A stretch of DNA of 64,000 nt from Ruminococcaceae bacterium UBA6353 (GCA_002437905.1 DJRT01000017.1:44412-108411); one strand, 5' to 3'; shown: positions 25,669-34,577, counted from the first letter of the stretch. Notes: generated by a model from the letters alone, not told the origin. Translations and numbers: made by a program.

Positions 25669-26772
25669 TCAGCCCTCCGGGACCAACAGGGTCTTGATAT
25701 TCCCGCCGGATTTGGCGTCGGCAAACGCCTGATTTATCTGCGGGATGGTATACGCCCGGCCCAGGGCAGCGATCTGTTCGTGCAGCTCCCGGTGATCGCA
25801 CAGGAATTGCAGATATTTCTGCACATCGCACACCGAATACTGCGAAGAGCCGATGATGTGCAGCGCCTTAAAGGTGATCAGCTGCGGCTGGATCTCCACG
25901 CTGCCGCTGTTGCTGTATTGGCCGGGGATCAGGTACACCCCGCGGTTGCGCAGCACGCTTATCCCCTGCGGCACGGCCTTCGGCGCGCCCGAAGCCTCAA
26001 AGCACAGATCCACGCCGAGGCCCTCATTCTCCGCCTGCAGCCGTTCGGTCACGGCCGCCTCGCCGCTGCGCGTCAGGTTCAACACCTCGTCTGCACCCAG
26101 CTTTTTCGCCAGCTCCTCACGCTTCGGGTTATCCCCGGCCGTGATCGCGCAGACCCGCTGCACGCCCAGTGCCTTCAGGTACAGCACGGCAAAGCAGCCC
26201 ACCGGCCCCAGCCCCTGCACAACGGCGACGCGTTTTTCCTTCAGATCAACGCCCGCCTGTTCGGCCAGCCGGAACGCATGGACGGCTGTGGGGCCGGGGC
26301 AGGCAAACACCGCCGCCATCGCCGGGTCAAGCGCCTCCGGAATTTTGATCAGGTTTTTCAGCGGGGTATAATTCACCTCGGTATAGCCTCCGTACAGGTA
26401 CGGAGGTTCTTCTATACTGCCGCCGTTGGTCACCCCCATGTGAACACAGTTGGCGTCATCCCCGGTCCGGCAGAGCAGGCACTTCCCGCAGGGGACGGCA
26501 ATATCGGCGACCACATGATCCCCCACCTTCAGGCCGTATTTCGCGGCCTCCTGTTCATCGCAGTCCTCCAGCGTGCCCACAAACTCATGCCCGATGATGG
26601 TGGGCGGCTGAATGGCCAGCTTCCCGTTATGAAAATGCAGGTCGGTCCCGCAGATGCCGCTGGCGATCAGGCGCGACCGGCCGTAGCCCGCCGGCGTTGC
26701 CGTAATCGGAAACTGCCGCACCTCAAACGGCTTGTTTGCACCCATGAATACTGCTGCTTTTGCTTTCATCAT
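25669..26772 (-). CDS. Zinc-dependent medium-chain alcohol dehydrogenase
   Basis: A 367-residue NAD(P)-dependent dehydrogenase. The catalytic zinc ligands are Cys in SGICGTDLHFH and His/Glu in GHEFVG. The structural zinc site has the full cysteine set in CGKCLLCRTGDDANC, and the Rossmann glycine motif is GLGPVG. The closest general types are sorbitol, threonine or other polyol dehydrogenases. ATG 26772 has AGGAG upstream. It is 27 bases after the activase gene and probably in one operon with it, so it may supply the substrate of, or use the product of, the glycyl radical enzyme. Confidence 0.9.
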   Translation of the reverse strand: MMKAKAAVFMGANKPFEVRQFPITATPAGYGRSRLIASGICGTDLHFHNGKLAIQPPTIIGHEFVGTLEDCDEQEAAKYGLKVGDHVVADIAVPCGKCLLCRTGDDANCVHMGVTNGGSIEEPPYLYGGYTEVNYTPLKNLIKIPEALDPAMAAVFACPGPTAVHAFRLAEQAGVDLKEKRVAVVQGLGPVGCFAVLYLKALGVQRVCAITAGDNPKREELAKKLGADEVLNLTRSGEAAVTERLQAENEGLGVDLCFEASGAPKAVPQGISVLRNRGVYLIPGQYSNSGSVEIQPQLITFKALHIIGSSQYSVCDVQKYLQFLCDHRELHEQIAALGRAYTIPQINQAFADAKSGGNIKTLLVPEG

Positions 26773-26799
26773 TACCCAACTCCTATCGTTTTTTTGCTT

Positions 26800-27573
26800 T
26801 TACCACTCCACCGTGACGGTGAAGCTTTTTCGGTATTCCTGCGCCATGGCCTCAATATGTTCGCCTGTCGGCGGCTGAACGCCGGCATAGGCATAGGGGA
26901 TCCCCATTGCTGCATATTTTTCACTGGCCAGGCGGTGAAAGGGGAGCAGATCCACATACTGCACGCCCAGTCTTTCCAGTTTTTCCGCTGACAGAGCAAT
27001 GTCTGCCGGCCGGTCATTCATGCCGGGGATCACCGGCATGCGCACATGCACCTGCCGCCCGCATTTCAGCAGCCGGGAGAGGTTTTCCTCCACCAGCGAC
27101 AGCTCGCCGCCGATCACCTCCCGGTACACCTGCGGCAGGGGGCTCTTCCAATCATAGAAGAAGCAATCGGTGTACGGCAGAACGGTCTCGAAGCAGGCAA
27201 AGGGGACTGCCCCTGCCGTATCCACCAGCGTATGGATCCCCTCGCCCTGCAGCTGCCGCAGCAGCGCCGCCACGGCGGATGCCTGCAGCAGCGGCTCGCC
27301 GCCGCTGACCGTGACCCCGCCGCCGCTTTGCCGATAAAACGCCCGGTCCTCGCAGACCCTCCGGGCAACCTCCTCCACCGGCATGTCCGTGCCATAGCGG
27401 ACAGTTTTTCCGGTGTGGGGATAAACCAGGGTCTGCGGCTCAGCGGAAACGGTTTCGGGATTGTGGCACCACGGGCAGTGCAGATTGCATCCCTTGAGGA
27501 AAACGGTGGTACGGATGCCCGGCCCGTCACCGACAGAAAAGCGCTGTATGTTGGATACATTTAATGTCATCAC
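26800..27573 (-). CDS. Glycyl radical enzyme activase (radical SAM)
   Basis: A 257-residue radical SAM protein that installs the glycyl radical. The cluster motif is CNLHCPWC (Cys-x3-Cys-x2-Cys) near residues 29-36, followed by the GGE motif in VTVSGGEPLL. It lacks the two extra ferredoxin-type clusters found in activases of choline lyase, 4-hydroxyphenylacetate decarboxylase and most dehydratase systems, and so resembles the short PflA form. A GTG at 27573 is 10 bases from GGAGG; the ATG directly after is an alternative. It should activate the enzyme encoded at 22614-24743. Confidence 0.9.
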   Translation of the reverse strand: MMTLNVSNIQRFSVGDGPGIRTTVFLKGCNLHCPWCHNPETVSAEPQTLVYPHTGKTVRYGTDMPVEEVARRVCEDRAFYRQSGGGVTVSGGEPLLQASAVAALLRQLQGEGIHTLVDTAGAVPFACFETVLPYTDCFFYDWKSPLPQVYREVIGGELSLVEENLSRLLKCGRQVHVRMPVIPGMNDRPADIALSAEKLERLGVQYVDLLPFHRLASEKYAAMGIPYAYAGVQPPTGEHIEAMAQEYRKSFTVTVEW

Positions 27574-27603
27574 AGGCTGCTCACCTCCGTCTCTTTCGCT
27601 TTC

Positions 27604-27631
27604 ATTATATCGGTTGCGGGGATTTTCGCAA
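27604..27631 (-). promoter_or_regulatory. Promoter of the activase/dehydrogenase operon
   Basis: On the minus strand TTGCGA and TATAAT are separated by 16 bases, leaving a short leader to the activase start. Confidence 0.7.
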
Positions 27632-27694
27632 TGGACGAAAATAATGGATACTGGACAAAATTATGCTCTTCCGGCACCCGCAGAGCGAAACAGC

Positions 27695-27723
27695 TTGTGC
27701 TTTTGCAGGGGATATGCTATACT
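27695..27723 (+). promoter_or_regulatory. Promoter of the SASA/SGNH esterase gene
   Basis: TTGTGC and TATACT with a 17-base spacer, about 95 bases upstream of the esterase ATG. Confidence 0.65.
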
Positions 27724-27816
27724 CGTGCCACAGCCGGGACGGGCAGTTCCTGCCGCGTCCCCGCCGCACAATGCGGCAGGCAAAACGGCGTTTTTTATGA
27801 AGGAGTGAACATTCCC

Positions 27817-28632
27817 ATGGATCTGCTGATCTTCAGCGGGCAGAGCAATATGCAGGGGCAGACCGAATGCCTGCCGAAAAGCAATATCGCTGTTCCCGGC
27901 GCGGTGGAATACCGCTTTGCGGACAACGCGCTGCATCCGCTGTGCCACCCGGTCGGTGAAAACCTGGATGAAAACGGCGTACCGTTTTCCCCGAATTTTT
28001 CCGATATTCCGGGGGCAATAAGCCGCGGAGCGCTGCTGGCCGCCTGGGAGAACCATACCAATATGGTGCCGGATTTCTGCCGCAGCTACATCCGGGCCGC
28101 CACGCCGGCGGCCTTCCCGTCCGGCACAAAAGACCGGGTAGCCGCCGTCCACGCCGCCAAGGGCTCCACCCAGATCGAATACTGGCTGAAGGGCCGCGGC
28201 GGCTATTCCGCCCTCTGCCGGAAATCGCTGGCCGCCATACAGAAGGTGCAGCCGGAGCACATCTTCTTTATCTGGCTGCAGGGAGAAAGCGACGCCCTTG
28301 CCGGGGTGTCGAAGGAGGCGTATCAGCAGATGCTCCTGTGCCTCCAGCAGGATCTGCAAACGGATCTCGGCATTGAAAAATTCGGTGTGATCCAGGTCGG
28401 GCGCTTCGCCAATGACGCGCGCGACGATGCCATTATCGCCGCACAAAAGGCGATCTGCGCCGAAAACCCGGATTTTATGCTCCTGACGGCCGTCACCGAG
28501 CAGCTTATCCGGAACCCGCGGTATATGAACCCGTTTGCCCGGGGACATTACAATTGCTTTGGGCAAAGGGTCATTGGCACGCTTGCCGGCCGCACCCTGG
28601 GGCTGTATCGCCGCGGACTTTGCCAGGAATAA
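27817..28632 (+). CDS. SASA/SGNH-family carbohydrate esterase
   Basis: A 271-residue protein with the SGNH/sialate O-acetylesterase blocks. Block I FSGQSNMQG at residues 6-14 has the nucleophile serine, QGESDA supplies the GES-type oxyanion motif, and GHYNCFGQ near the C-terminus contains the catalytic histidine. Such enzymes remove acetyl groups from sugars. No signal peptide is seen, so a cytoplasmic role on imported oligosaccharides is likely. ATG 27817 lies 12 bases after GAAGGAG; an in-frame start further upstream would include promoter sequence. No copy of the LacI operator is present here. Confidence 0.85.
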   Translation: MDLLIFSGQSNMQGQTECLPKSNIAVPGAVEYRFADNALHPLCHPVGENLDENGVPFSPNFSDIPGAISRGALLAAWENHTNMVPDFCRSYIRAATPAAFPSGTKDRVAAVHAAKGSTQIEYWLKGRGGYSALCRKSLAAIQKVQPEHIFFIWLQGESDALAGVSKEAYQQMLLCLQQDLQTDLGIEKFGVIQVGRFANDARDDAIIAAQKAICAENPDFMLLTAVTEQLIRNPRYMNPFARGHYNCFGQRVIGTLAGRTLGLYRRGLCQE

Positions 28633-28650
28633 TTTTCCACAAAAGCCGCA

Positions 28651-28691
28651 AAAGCGGGCGCGCAAAGAAGTTTTCTTTGCGCGCCCGCTTT
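28651..28691. terminator. Bidirectional terminator between esterase and LysR genes
   Basis: A 17-base perfect stem, AAAGCGGGCGCGCAAAG against CTTTGCGCGCCCGCTTT, between two convergent genes. Confidence 0.85.
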
Positions 28692-28702
28692 GTCGCTGTA
28701 TT

Positions 28703-29587
28703 TTATTCCCGCCCGGTGTCCTCGCGGAAGGGCAGATACTCCATAAACCTTTGCGCTGCCGGGGTCAGGTGTACACGGCTTTTGGTCGCCAGCCCGATCT
28801 CGCGGAAAAAGGGCCTTTCCAACGGGCGTATTGCCAGCCGGTACGGGATGCGCTGCAGGATCATGGAGGGCAGGATACTGACACCGAGTCCCCGCTCCAC
28901 CATGGCCATGATGGCAAAATCCTCCCAGGTGGTGAAGCGGATATCCGGGCGCACCCCGCTGCCCTCCAGCAGCGCCGAGACCTCCGTTTTACCACCATGC
29001 TCCAGCAAAAGAAACGGCTGCCCATCGAGTGCGGCAATGTCCACGGTCTCCTGCACGGCCAGGGGGTGCCCCACCGGCAGCACCACCTTGTATTCATCCC
29101 GTTTCAGCAGCACGGTATCAAAGCCGCGCGTGGTGGGCAGACGCAAAAAGCCGCAGTCCACCCGCCCCTCCTCAATCCACCGCTCCACCTCGTCATAATC
29201 CCCCAGCAGCATCTCATATTCAATGCCGGGACAATCCTTCTGCAGCTGTGCAAAAATATTGGGCAGCCAATGGATCGCCACGCTGGCAAAGGTGCCGATG
29301 CGCACCTGCCCGGTCTGCACGCCCTGCATCCGCTGCACACATTCCTCAAGCTCCCGGTGGTCATGCAGCATCCGTCTGGCCATGGGCAGAAGCTGCTGGC
29401 CGCAGGCCGTCAGGCAAACGCCCCGCCGGCCGCGCTCCAGCAGGGGAACGCCCCATTCCTGCTCCAGATCCGCAATCATCTTGCTGACGGAGGATTGTGC
29501 ATAGTGCAGCTCGGCCGCCGCCTTCGTAAAGCTGCCTGTTTCTACCGCACACACAAAGGCCCGGCACTTCGTCAATATATTCTCCAT
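28703..29587 (-). CDS. LysR-family transcriptional regulator
   Basis: A 294-residue regulator with an N-terminal winged helix (about 1-60, including GSFTKAAAELHYAQSSVSKMI) and a two-lobed effector domain. I place the start at ATG 29587, which has AAAAGGA 10 bases upstream; the ATG at 29596 abuts that site. It is divergent from the MATE exporter gene with about 105 bases between them, the usual arrangement of a LysR regulator and its target, so it probably controls the exporter. Confidence 0.92.
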   Translation of the reverse strand: MENILTKCRAFVCAVETGSFTKAAAELHYAQSSVSKMIADLEQEWGVPLLERGRRGVCLTACGQQLLPMARRMLHDHRELEECVQRMQGVQTGQVRIGTFASVAIHWLPNIFAQLQKDCPGIEYEMLLGDYDEVERWIEEGRVDCGFLRLPTTRGFDTVLLKRDEYKVVLPVGHPLAVQETVDIAALDGQPFLLLEHGGKTEVSALLEGSGVRPDIRFTTWEDFAIMAMVERGLGVSILPSMILQRIPYRLAIRPLERPFFREIGLATKSRVHLTPAAQRFMEYLPFREDTGRE

Positions 29588-29654
29588 CCGATACATTCCT
29601 TTTTTCGATATGATTTATCTAAACTATTCGCTTTTCTTATTGTACCATTTCCGC

Positions 29655-29660
29655 TATAAT
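29655..29660 (+). promoter_or_regulatory. -10 box for the MATE exporter gene
   Basis: A perfect TATAAT lies 31 bases before the exporter ATG. No good -35 box is found at the right spacing, which suits a promoter that needs LysR activation. Confidence 0.55.
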
Positions 29661-29691
29661 AGGGCAAGAATTTCTTTGCGAGGCGAATACG

Positions 29692-31065
29692 ATGCGATCC
29701 AACAATATCGACATGCTCCATGGCCCTCTGGCCGGAAAACTGCTGCGGTTTACGCTGCCCATTGCGCTCAGCAGTATGATCCAGCAGCTGTTCAATGCCG
29801 CTGACACCTCGATTGTGGGCTATTTTGACAGCGCGGATGCGCTGGCCGCAGTTGGCACCAACACCGAGATCGTGGCGCTGATCGTCACGCTGTCGGCGGG
29901 GCTTTCCCTTGGCGCCAATATTCTGCTTGCAGAGCATATCGGCCGGGGAGAGCACCGGCACATCCCCGCTATTGTCCAAACCGCGATCCTCCTGGCAACG
30001 GCTGCCGGGGTCTGCGGACTTATGATCGGGCAAGGGATTGCCCGGCCGCTGCTCCGGCTGATCCGGACACCGGCAGACATCTTTCCGGCAGCGGAAAGCT
30101 ACCTGCGCATCTATCTGCTGGGGTATCCCTTTTTGCTGCTGTACGATTTCGGCGCGGCTATTCTACGGGCGCGGGGGGATAGCCGCTACCCCTTTGTGGC
30201 TCTGGTGCTTTCCGGCCTGGCAAATGTGGTCTTAAATCTGCTTTTTGTGCTGATTTTTCACCTGGGTGTGGCCGGCGTGGCCATTGCCACAGCGGCTTCT
30301 ACCCTATTTTCGGCTGCGCTGGTTCTGCGGCGGCTGCAAAAGGATGCGCTTTTTCGTCTGTCGCTGCGTCATCCGCGCCCCCAATGGGGCTATATTGCCG
30401 CAATTCTGAAAACCGGCATTCCCTCTGCGGTGCAGGGGGCGGTTTTCTGCTTCGCCAATATTTTCGTGCAGGCATCCATCAATCGGTTTGGCTCTGTGGC
30501 CATTGCCGGCAGCACCATTGCCATGAATTTCGAGTATTTTACCTACTACGCCATCACGGCCTTTGGGCAGACCGCCACCACATTTGAGAGCCAGAACTAC
30601 GCCGCCGGCCAGCTGCACCGCTGCCGAAAAATTTTTTGGCTTTGCCTGCTCCTTTCCACCCTGTGCAGCCTTGGGCTCATTGTCCCCATTGTGGTATTCC
30701 GCAGCTTCTTTGCCGGCCTGTTTTCCGGCGAAGAAGCCGTGATCGGCGAAGCCTGTGTGCGCATACTGGGTATTCTGCTTTTTGAACCGCTCTGCAATCT
30801 GTATGAAATTCCGGCTGGTGCCCTGCGCGGTGCCGGACACGCCACGCTGCCGGCCGCCGGCACCATGCTTGGCACCTGCGCCTTTCGTATACTGTGGATC
30901 TGCACGGCGTTCCGGACGCACCCTTCCCTTCCGTGGCTGTACCGTGCATTTCCACTTTCCTGGATCACCACGATCCTGCTGATCGTCCTCAGTTTTGTCC
31001 TTGTCCAGCCGTTTGCCGCAAAGCCCGCAGTGACTCCGTGCGCTGCCAGCCAAAAGCCGCGCTGA
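29692..31065 (+). CDS. MATE-family multidrug/metabolite exporter
   Basis: A 457-residue membrane protein of the MATE family with about twelve membrane segments. The opening (LAGKLLRFTLPIALSSMIQQL) and the first-half pattern with FNAADTSIVGYF are characteristic. Such proteins export cationic drugs or metabolites using a sodium or proton gradient. ATG 29692 has GAGG about 8 bases upstream. Divergent from the LysR gene, its likely regulator. The substrate is unknown. Confidence 0.92.
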   Translation: MRSNNIDMLHGPLAGKLLRFTLPIALSSMIQQLFNAADTSIVGYFDSADALAAVGTNTEIVALIVTLSAGLSLGANILLAEHIGRGEHRHIPAIVQTAILLATAAGVCGLMIGQGIARPLLRLIRTPADIFPAAESYLRIYLLGYPFLLLYDFGAAILRARGDSRYPFVALVLSGLANVVLNLLFVLIFHLGVAGVAIATAASTLFSAALVLRRLQKDALFRLSLRHPRPQWGYIAAILKTGIPSAVQGAVFCFANIFVQASINRFGSVAIAGSTIAMNFEYFTYYAITAFGQTATTFESQNYAAGQLHRCRKIFWLCLLLSTLCSLGLIVPIVVFRSFFAGLFSGEEAVIGEACVRILGILLFEPLCNLYEIPAGALRGAGHATLPAAGTMLGTCAFRILWICTAFRTHPSLPWLYRAFPLSWITTILLIVLSFVLVQPFAAKPAVTPCAASQKPR

Positions 31066-31092
31066 TCCGCTCTTACAAATCCGGATAAAACC

Positions 31093-31133
31093 TTTTCAAG
31101 AGGTGACCGGCAATGCCCGTCACCTCTTGAAAA
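31093..31133. terminator. Hairpin after the MATE gene
   Basis: A 15-base perfect stem (31093-31107 with 31119-31133) starting TTTTCAAGAGGTGAC. It is the first of two hairpins between the exporter and rplQ. Confidence 0.7.
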
Positions 31134-31138
31134 ACAGA

Positions 31139-31174
31139 AAAGCCCGTCGACACCTTTGGGTGTCGACGGGTTTC
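31139..31174. terminator. Terminator of the ribosomal protein superoperon
   Basis: A stem of CCCGTCGACACC with GGTGTCGACGGG (31143-31154 and 31159-31170), flanked by A and T runs on both sides. It can end the minus-strand alpha operon after rplQ and the plus-strand exporter transcript. Confidence 0.85.
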
Positions 31175-31234
31175 CTTTTCACAGAACACGCAGCCTGCCG
31201 GATATCGCTCATGCGATCCGCGGCGGCGAGCAGA

Positions 31235-31576
31235 TCAGACCAGCTCGATGATGGCCATCTCGGCAGCATCGCCGCGGCGGGCGCCGGTCTTGATGATGCG
31301 GGTATAGCCGCCATTGCGGTCCGCATACTTAGGGGCGATCTCATCAAACAGCTTCTTGGAGACAGCCTCCTTGGTCACAAAGGCATACACCTGACGCTTG
31401 TTGGCCAGCGTCGGCTCCTTCGCAATGGTGATCATCTTCTCTGTCAGAGAACGCACATCCTTTGCGCGGGTAACCGTGGTTTCGATCCGGCCGTTCTCCA
31501 GCAGGAAGGTCACCATAGCACGCAGCATTGCCATACGGGAGGCAGTGGGTCTGCCTAACTTTCTGGTACCGGGCAT
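31235..31576 (-). CDS. rplQ: 50S ribosomal protein L17
   Basis: A 113-residue L17, close to the usual bacterial length. It opens with MPGTRKLGRPTASRMAMLR, the family signature. L17 lies on the large subunit near the exit tunnel and contacts 23S rRNA. It is the last gene of the alpha operon, 45 bases after rpoA, and is followed by the terminator. Confidence 0.97.
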   Translation of the reverse strand: MPGTRKLGRPTASRMAMLRAMVTFLLENGRIETTVTRAKDVRSLTEKMITIAKEPTLANKRQVYAFVTKEAVSKKLFDEIAPKYADRNGGYTRIIKTGARRGDAAEMAIIELV

Positions 31577-31621
31577 GGGAATTCACTCCTTTTTCTCTCG
31601 ATCACAGGATGTGATCTGGCA

Positions 31622-32575
31622 TTATTCTTCTTCGTCCCGCAGGGAAAGCCCCAGGGACTCCAGCTTGTTGATAACTTCCTCCAGGGATTTGCGCCCCAGA
31701 TTGCGTACCTTCATCATATCGTCTTCCGACTTATTGATGAGGTCCTCCACGGTATTGATGCCGGCGCGCTTGAGGCAGTTGAACGAGCGCACGGAGAAGT
31801 CCAACTCCTCGATCGTCATGCCCAGCACAGACGCCTGCTTCTTATCATCCTTTTCCACCATGATGGAGTCGCCGGCGTATGCATCACCGGAAAGATCCAC
31901 GAACAGATTGAGGTGTTCGGTCAGCACCTTGGCGCCGAGAGCCACTGCCTCTTTGGCCGAAATCACGCCGTTGGTCCAAACCTCCAGCGTCAGCTTGTCA
32001 TAGTCCGTGATCTGTCCTACACGGGTGTTTTCCACCGTGTAGTTGACCTTCATCACCGGGGTATAGATGGAGTCCACCGGGATTACGCCGATGGCCGGAT
32101 TCATGAGCTGCTTGTTGCGGTCGGCGGGCACATAGCCACGGCCCTTATCCAGCGTCAGCTCCATGAACAGCCGTGCGCCCTCGCCCAGTGTTGCAATGTG
32201 CATATCCGGCACCAGGATCTCCACCTCGCTGTCGCACTTGATGGAGCCGGCCGTCACCTCGCAGGGGCCCTCAGCCTCGATATAAACCACCTTGGGGCCC
32301 TCGCCATTGATCTTGGCAATCAGGCCTTTGATATTCAGGACGATCTCGGTAACATCTTCCTTGACGCCCTCAATCGTGGAAAATTCGTGAAGGATACCGT
32401 CGATCTTAATGGAGGTTACCGCCACACCGGGAAGCGAAGAAAGCAGTACCCGGCGCAGGCTGTTACCGATAGTGGTGCCGTATCCGCGCTCCAGGGGCTC
32501 TACGACGAATTTGCCGTAGGTGCCGTTCGTCGCCAGATCCAGGGCCTCAATACGGGGCTTTTCGATTTCGATCAT
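31622..32575 (-). CDS. rpoA: RNA polymerase alpha subunit
   Basis: A 317-residue alpha subunit. The N-terminal domain (about 1-230) dimerises and nucleates polymerase assembly. The C-terminal domain (about 245-310) has the helix-hairpin-helix motif LKRAGINTVEDLINKSED, which binds UP elements and activators. The start is ATG 32575 (MIEIEKP), with AAAGGAGG upstream; an in-frame ATG further out has no site. It sits in the alpha operon between rpsD and rplQ, while the partner genes rpoB and rpoC are absent from the window. Confidence 0.97.
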   Translation of the reverse strand: MIEIEKPRIEALDLATNGTYGKFVVEPLERGYGTTIGNSLRRVLLSSLPGVAVTSIKIDGILHEFSTIEGVKEDVTEIVLNIKGLIAKINGEGPKVVYIEAEGPCEVTAGSIKCDSEVEILVPDMHIATLGEGARLFMELTLDKGRGYVPADRNKQLMNPAIGVIPVDSIYTPVMKVNYTVENTRVGQITDYDKLTLEVWTNGVISAKEAVALGAKVLTEHLNLFVDLSGDAYAGDSIMVEKDDKKQASVLGMTIEELDFSVRSFNCLKRAGINTVEDLINKSEDDMMKVRNLGRKSLEEVINKLESLGLSLRDEEE

Positions 32576-32670
32576 GCAAAAAACCTCCTTTTTGATAGGT
32601 GCAGGACGGCCGCCGTGCGGCGGCGCGTTCACACCGGTTATTGCGGTTTTGTCTCAGAGCGTGCGTCGGT

Positions 32671-33300
32671 TTACTTGGAGTACAACTCGACGATCAGCGT
32701 CTCCTCGATGGGCAGATCAATATCCTCGCGGGTTGCCAGAGCCAGTACCTTGGCCTCCATCTTCTCGCGATCCATATCCAGCCACTTCGGCACCGGACGG
32801 GAGGCATTGTTCTCTGCCAGAGCCTTGATCTTATCCAGCGAACGGCTACCCTCGCGCACAGCCACCACCATGCCCGGCTTGACCAGGAAGGAGGGGATGT
32901 TGACGGTACGGCCATTCACGGAGAAGTGACGGTGGGTGACCAGCTGACGGGCCTCTGCGCGAGAGCCGGCCAGACCCATGCGGTAAACCACATTGTCCAG
33001 GCGGGACTCCAGCAGGGTCAGCAGGTTTTCACCAGCCTGGCCGGGCATTTTCTCGGCCATCTCGAAATAGTGGCGGAACTGGCCCTCCAGCACGCCGTAA
33101 TAGCGCTTGGCGAACTGCTTGGTCCGCAGCTGACGGCCATATTCGGAAACCTTGCGGTTGCGCGCCTGGCCATGCTGGCCGGGGGCATACGCACGGCGAT
33201 CCAGGGCGCACTTGCCGGTATAGCAGCGGTCACCCTTCAAAAACAGTTTCTGACCTTCACGGCGGCAAAGCTTGCACACCGCACCAGTATATCTTGCCAT
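32671..33300 (-). CDS. rpsD: 30S ribosomal protein S4
   Basis: A 209-residue S4, a primary 16S rRNA binder at the body of the small subunit. Cys9, Cys12, Cys26 and Cys31 form the zinc site of the C+ form. The S4 RNA-binding domain follows at about 99-160. ATG 33300 (MARYTGAVC) has AGGAGG 9 bases upstream. In other bacteria S4 also autoregulates the alpha operon; I cannot confirm the leader pseudoknot here. Confidence 0.97.
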   Translation of the reverse strand: MARYTGAVCKLCRREGQKLFLKGDRCYTGKCALDRRAYAPGQHGQARNRKVSEYGRQLRTKQFAKRYYGVLEGQFRHYFEMAEKMPGQAGENLLTLLESRLDNVVYRMGLAGSRAEARQLVTHRHFSVNGRTVNIPSFLVKPGMVVAVREGSRSLDKIKALAENNASRPVPKWLDMDREKMEAKVLALATREDIDLPIEETLIVELYSK

Positions 33301-33320
33301 CTCGTTACACCTCCTGATAC

Positions 33321-33731
33321 TCAGACGCGTCTTCTCTTGGGAGGACGGCATCCATTGTGGGGGACGGGGGTCACATCTTTGATCATGGTGACATCCAGTC
33401 CGGCGGCCTGCAGGGCACGGATCGCGGCTTCACGGCCGGCGCCGGGGCCCTTCACATACACCTCAACGGTCTTCAGGCCGTGCTCCATGGCCGCCTTGGC
33501 AGCGGTCTCGGCAGCGGTCTGGGCGGCATAGGGGGTGGACTTGCGGGAACCGCGGAAGCCCAGCTCACCGGCGCTGGCCCAGGACAGGGCATTGCCCTGC
33601 AGATCGGTGATGGTCACGATGGTATTGTTGAACGTGGACTGGATATGTGCGGCGCCCCGTTCAATGTTCTTGCGTTCTTTGCGGCGGCGGGTAACAGCAC
33701 CCTTGCGCGCAGTCGTTTTGGCAGCAGCCAT
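33321..33731 (-). CDS. rpsK: 30S ribosomal protein S11
   Basis: A 136-residue S11, which lines the mRNA exit region of the platform. The basic N-terminus is followed by the core from HIQSTFNNTIVTITD and the conserved basic C-terminus HNGCRPPKRRRV. ATG 33731 has AGGAGG upstream; the open frame extends further upstream into rpsM but without a site. Alpha operon, 16 bases after rpsM. Confidence 0.97.
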   Translation of the reverse strand: MAAAKTTARKGAVTRRRKERKNIERGAAHIQSTFNNTIVTITDLQGNALSWASAGELGFRGSRKSTPYAAQTAAETAAKAAMEHGLKTVEVYVKGPGAGREAAIRALQAAGLDVTMIKDVTPVPHNGCRPPKRRRV

Positions 33732-33747
33732 TGTATATCCCTCCTGC

Positions 33748-34116
33748 TTACTTCTTCTTGTTGGCGATGGTCTTCTTCGGACCCTTGCGGGTACGGGCGT
33801 TGGTCTTGGAACGCTGGCCGCGCACCGGCAAGCCCTTGCGATGGCGCAGGCCGCGGTAGCTGCCGATCTCGATAAGACGCTTGATGTCAAACGCCACATT
33901 GCGGCGCAGGTCGCCCTCCACCGTGTAGTGGTGGTCGATGTGCTCACGCAGCTTGGACACTTCGTCCTCGGTCAGATCCCGCACGCGGGTATCCGGATTG
34001 ATGCCGGTCGCAGCCAGAATATCGTTGGCGGACTTGCGGCCGATACCGAAAATGTAGGTCAGGCCGATCTCTACCCGCTTGTCACGGGGCAGATCGACAC
34101 CAGCAATACGTGCCAT
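33748..34116 (-). CDS. rpsM: 30S ribosomal protein S13
   Basis: A 122-residue S13, which bridges the head of the small subunit to the large subunit and contacts P-site tRNA through its Lys-rich C-terminal tail. It begins MARIAGVDLPRDKRVEIGL. ATG 34116 has GGAAGGA upstream. It follows rpmJ by 58 bases and starts the alpha part of the cluster. Confidence 0.97.
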   Translation of the reverse strand: MARIAGVDLPRDKRVEIGLTYIFGIGRKSANDILAATGINPDTRVRDLTEDEVSKLREHIDHHYTVEGDLRRNVAFDIKRLIEIGSYRGLRHRKGLPVRGQRSKTNARTRKGPKKTIANKKK

Positions 34117-34174
34117 AGTAGTAATCCTTCCTTTCAGTTGCGGCGCCGGGCGCCGCATTTTGTGCCAGCTGCGC

Positions 34175-34288
34175 TCAGCCCTGGCGCTGCTTATGCTTCG
34201 GGTTCTCGCAAATGACCATCACGCGGCCTTTGCGCTTAATGATCTTGCATTTTTCGCAGATTTTCTTCACAGAAGGTCTGACTTTCAT
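34175..34288 (-). CDS. rpmJ: 50S ribosomal protein L36
   Basis: A 37-residue protein beginning MKVRPSVKKICEKC and ending KHKQRQG. Cys11, Cys14, Cys27 and His32 form the zinc site of the C+ form of L36. It binds 23S rRNA near the stalk base. ATG 34288 has AGGGAGG 9 bases upstream. It lies between infA and rpsM as in most Firmicutes. Confidence 0.96.
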   Translation of the reverse strand: MKVRPSVKKICEKCKIIKRKGRVMVICENPKHKQRQG

Positions 34289-34358
34289 AAAGAATCCCTC
34301 CTTCGTGCGTATACGCACGGTCGTTTGGTCGGAGCGGTGCGGACAGGACTGCCCGCGC

Positions 34359-34577
34359 TTATTTCGTACGCCAAGTAATGCGGCCCTTTGTCAGATCGTA
34401 CGGGGACATCTCCACAGTGACCTTGTCGCCGGGCAGAATGCGGATGTAATTCATCCGCAGCTTGCCGGAGATGTGTGCCAGGATCTTATGGCCGTTGGCC
34501 AGCTCTACCTGGAAGGTGGCATTGGGGAGAGCCTCCACCACGACGCCTTCCAATTCGATCACATCGTCTTTCGACAT
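34359..34577 (-). CDS. infA: Translation initiation factor IF-1
   Basis: A 72-residue IF-1 of one OB fold, beginning MSKDDVIELEGVV and containing HISGKLRMNYIRILPGD. It occupies the A site during initiation and helps IF-2 and IF-3. ATG 34577 has GGGAGG upstream. It lies 48 bases after map and precedes rpmJ. Confidence 0.97.
   Translation of the reverse strand: MSKDDVIELEGVVVEALPNATFQVELANGHKILAHISGKLRMNYIRILPGDKVTVEMSPYDLTKGRITWRTK

Noticed and set aside
27631..28632. A longer esterase start 62 codons upstream
   Set aside because: The extra stretch contains the promoter and lacks a ribosome binding site, whereas the family begins right before the SGQSN block.
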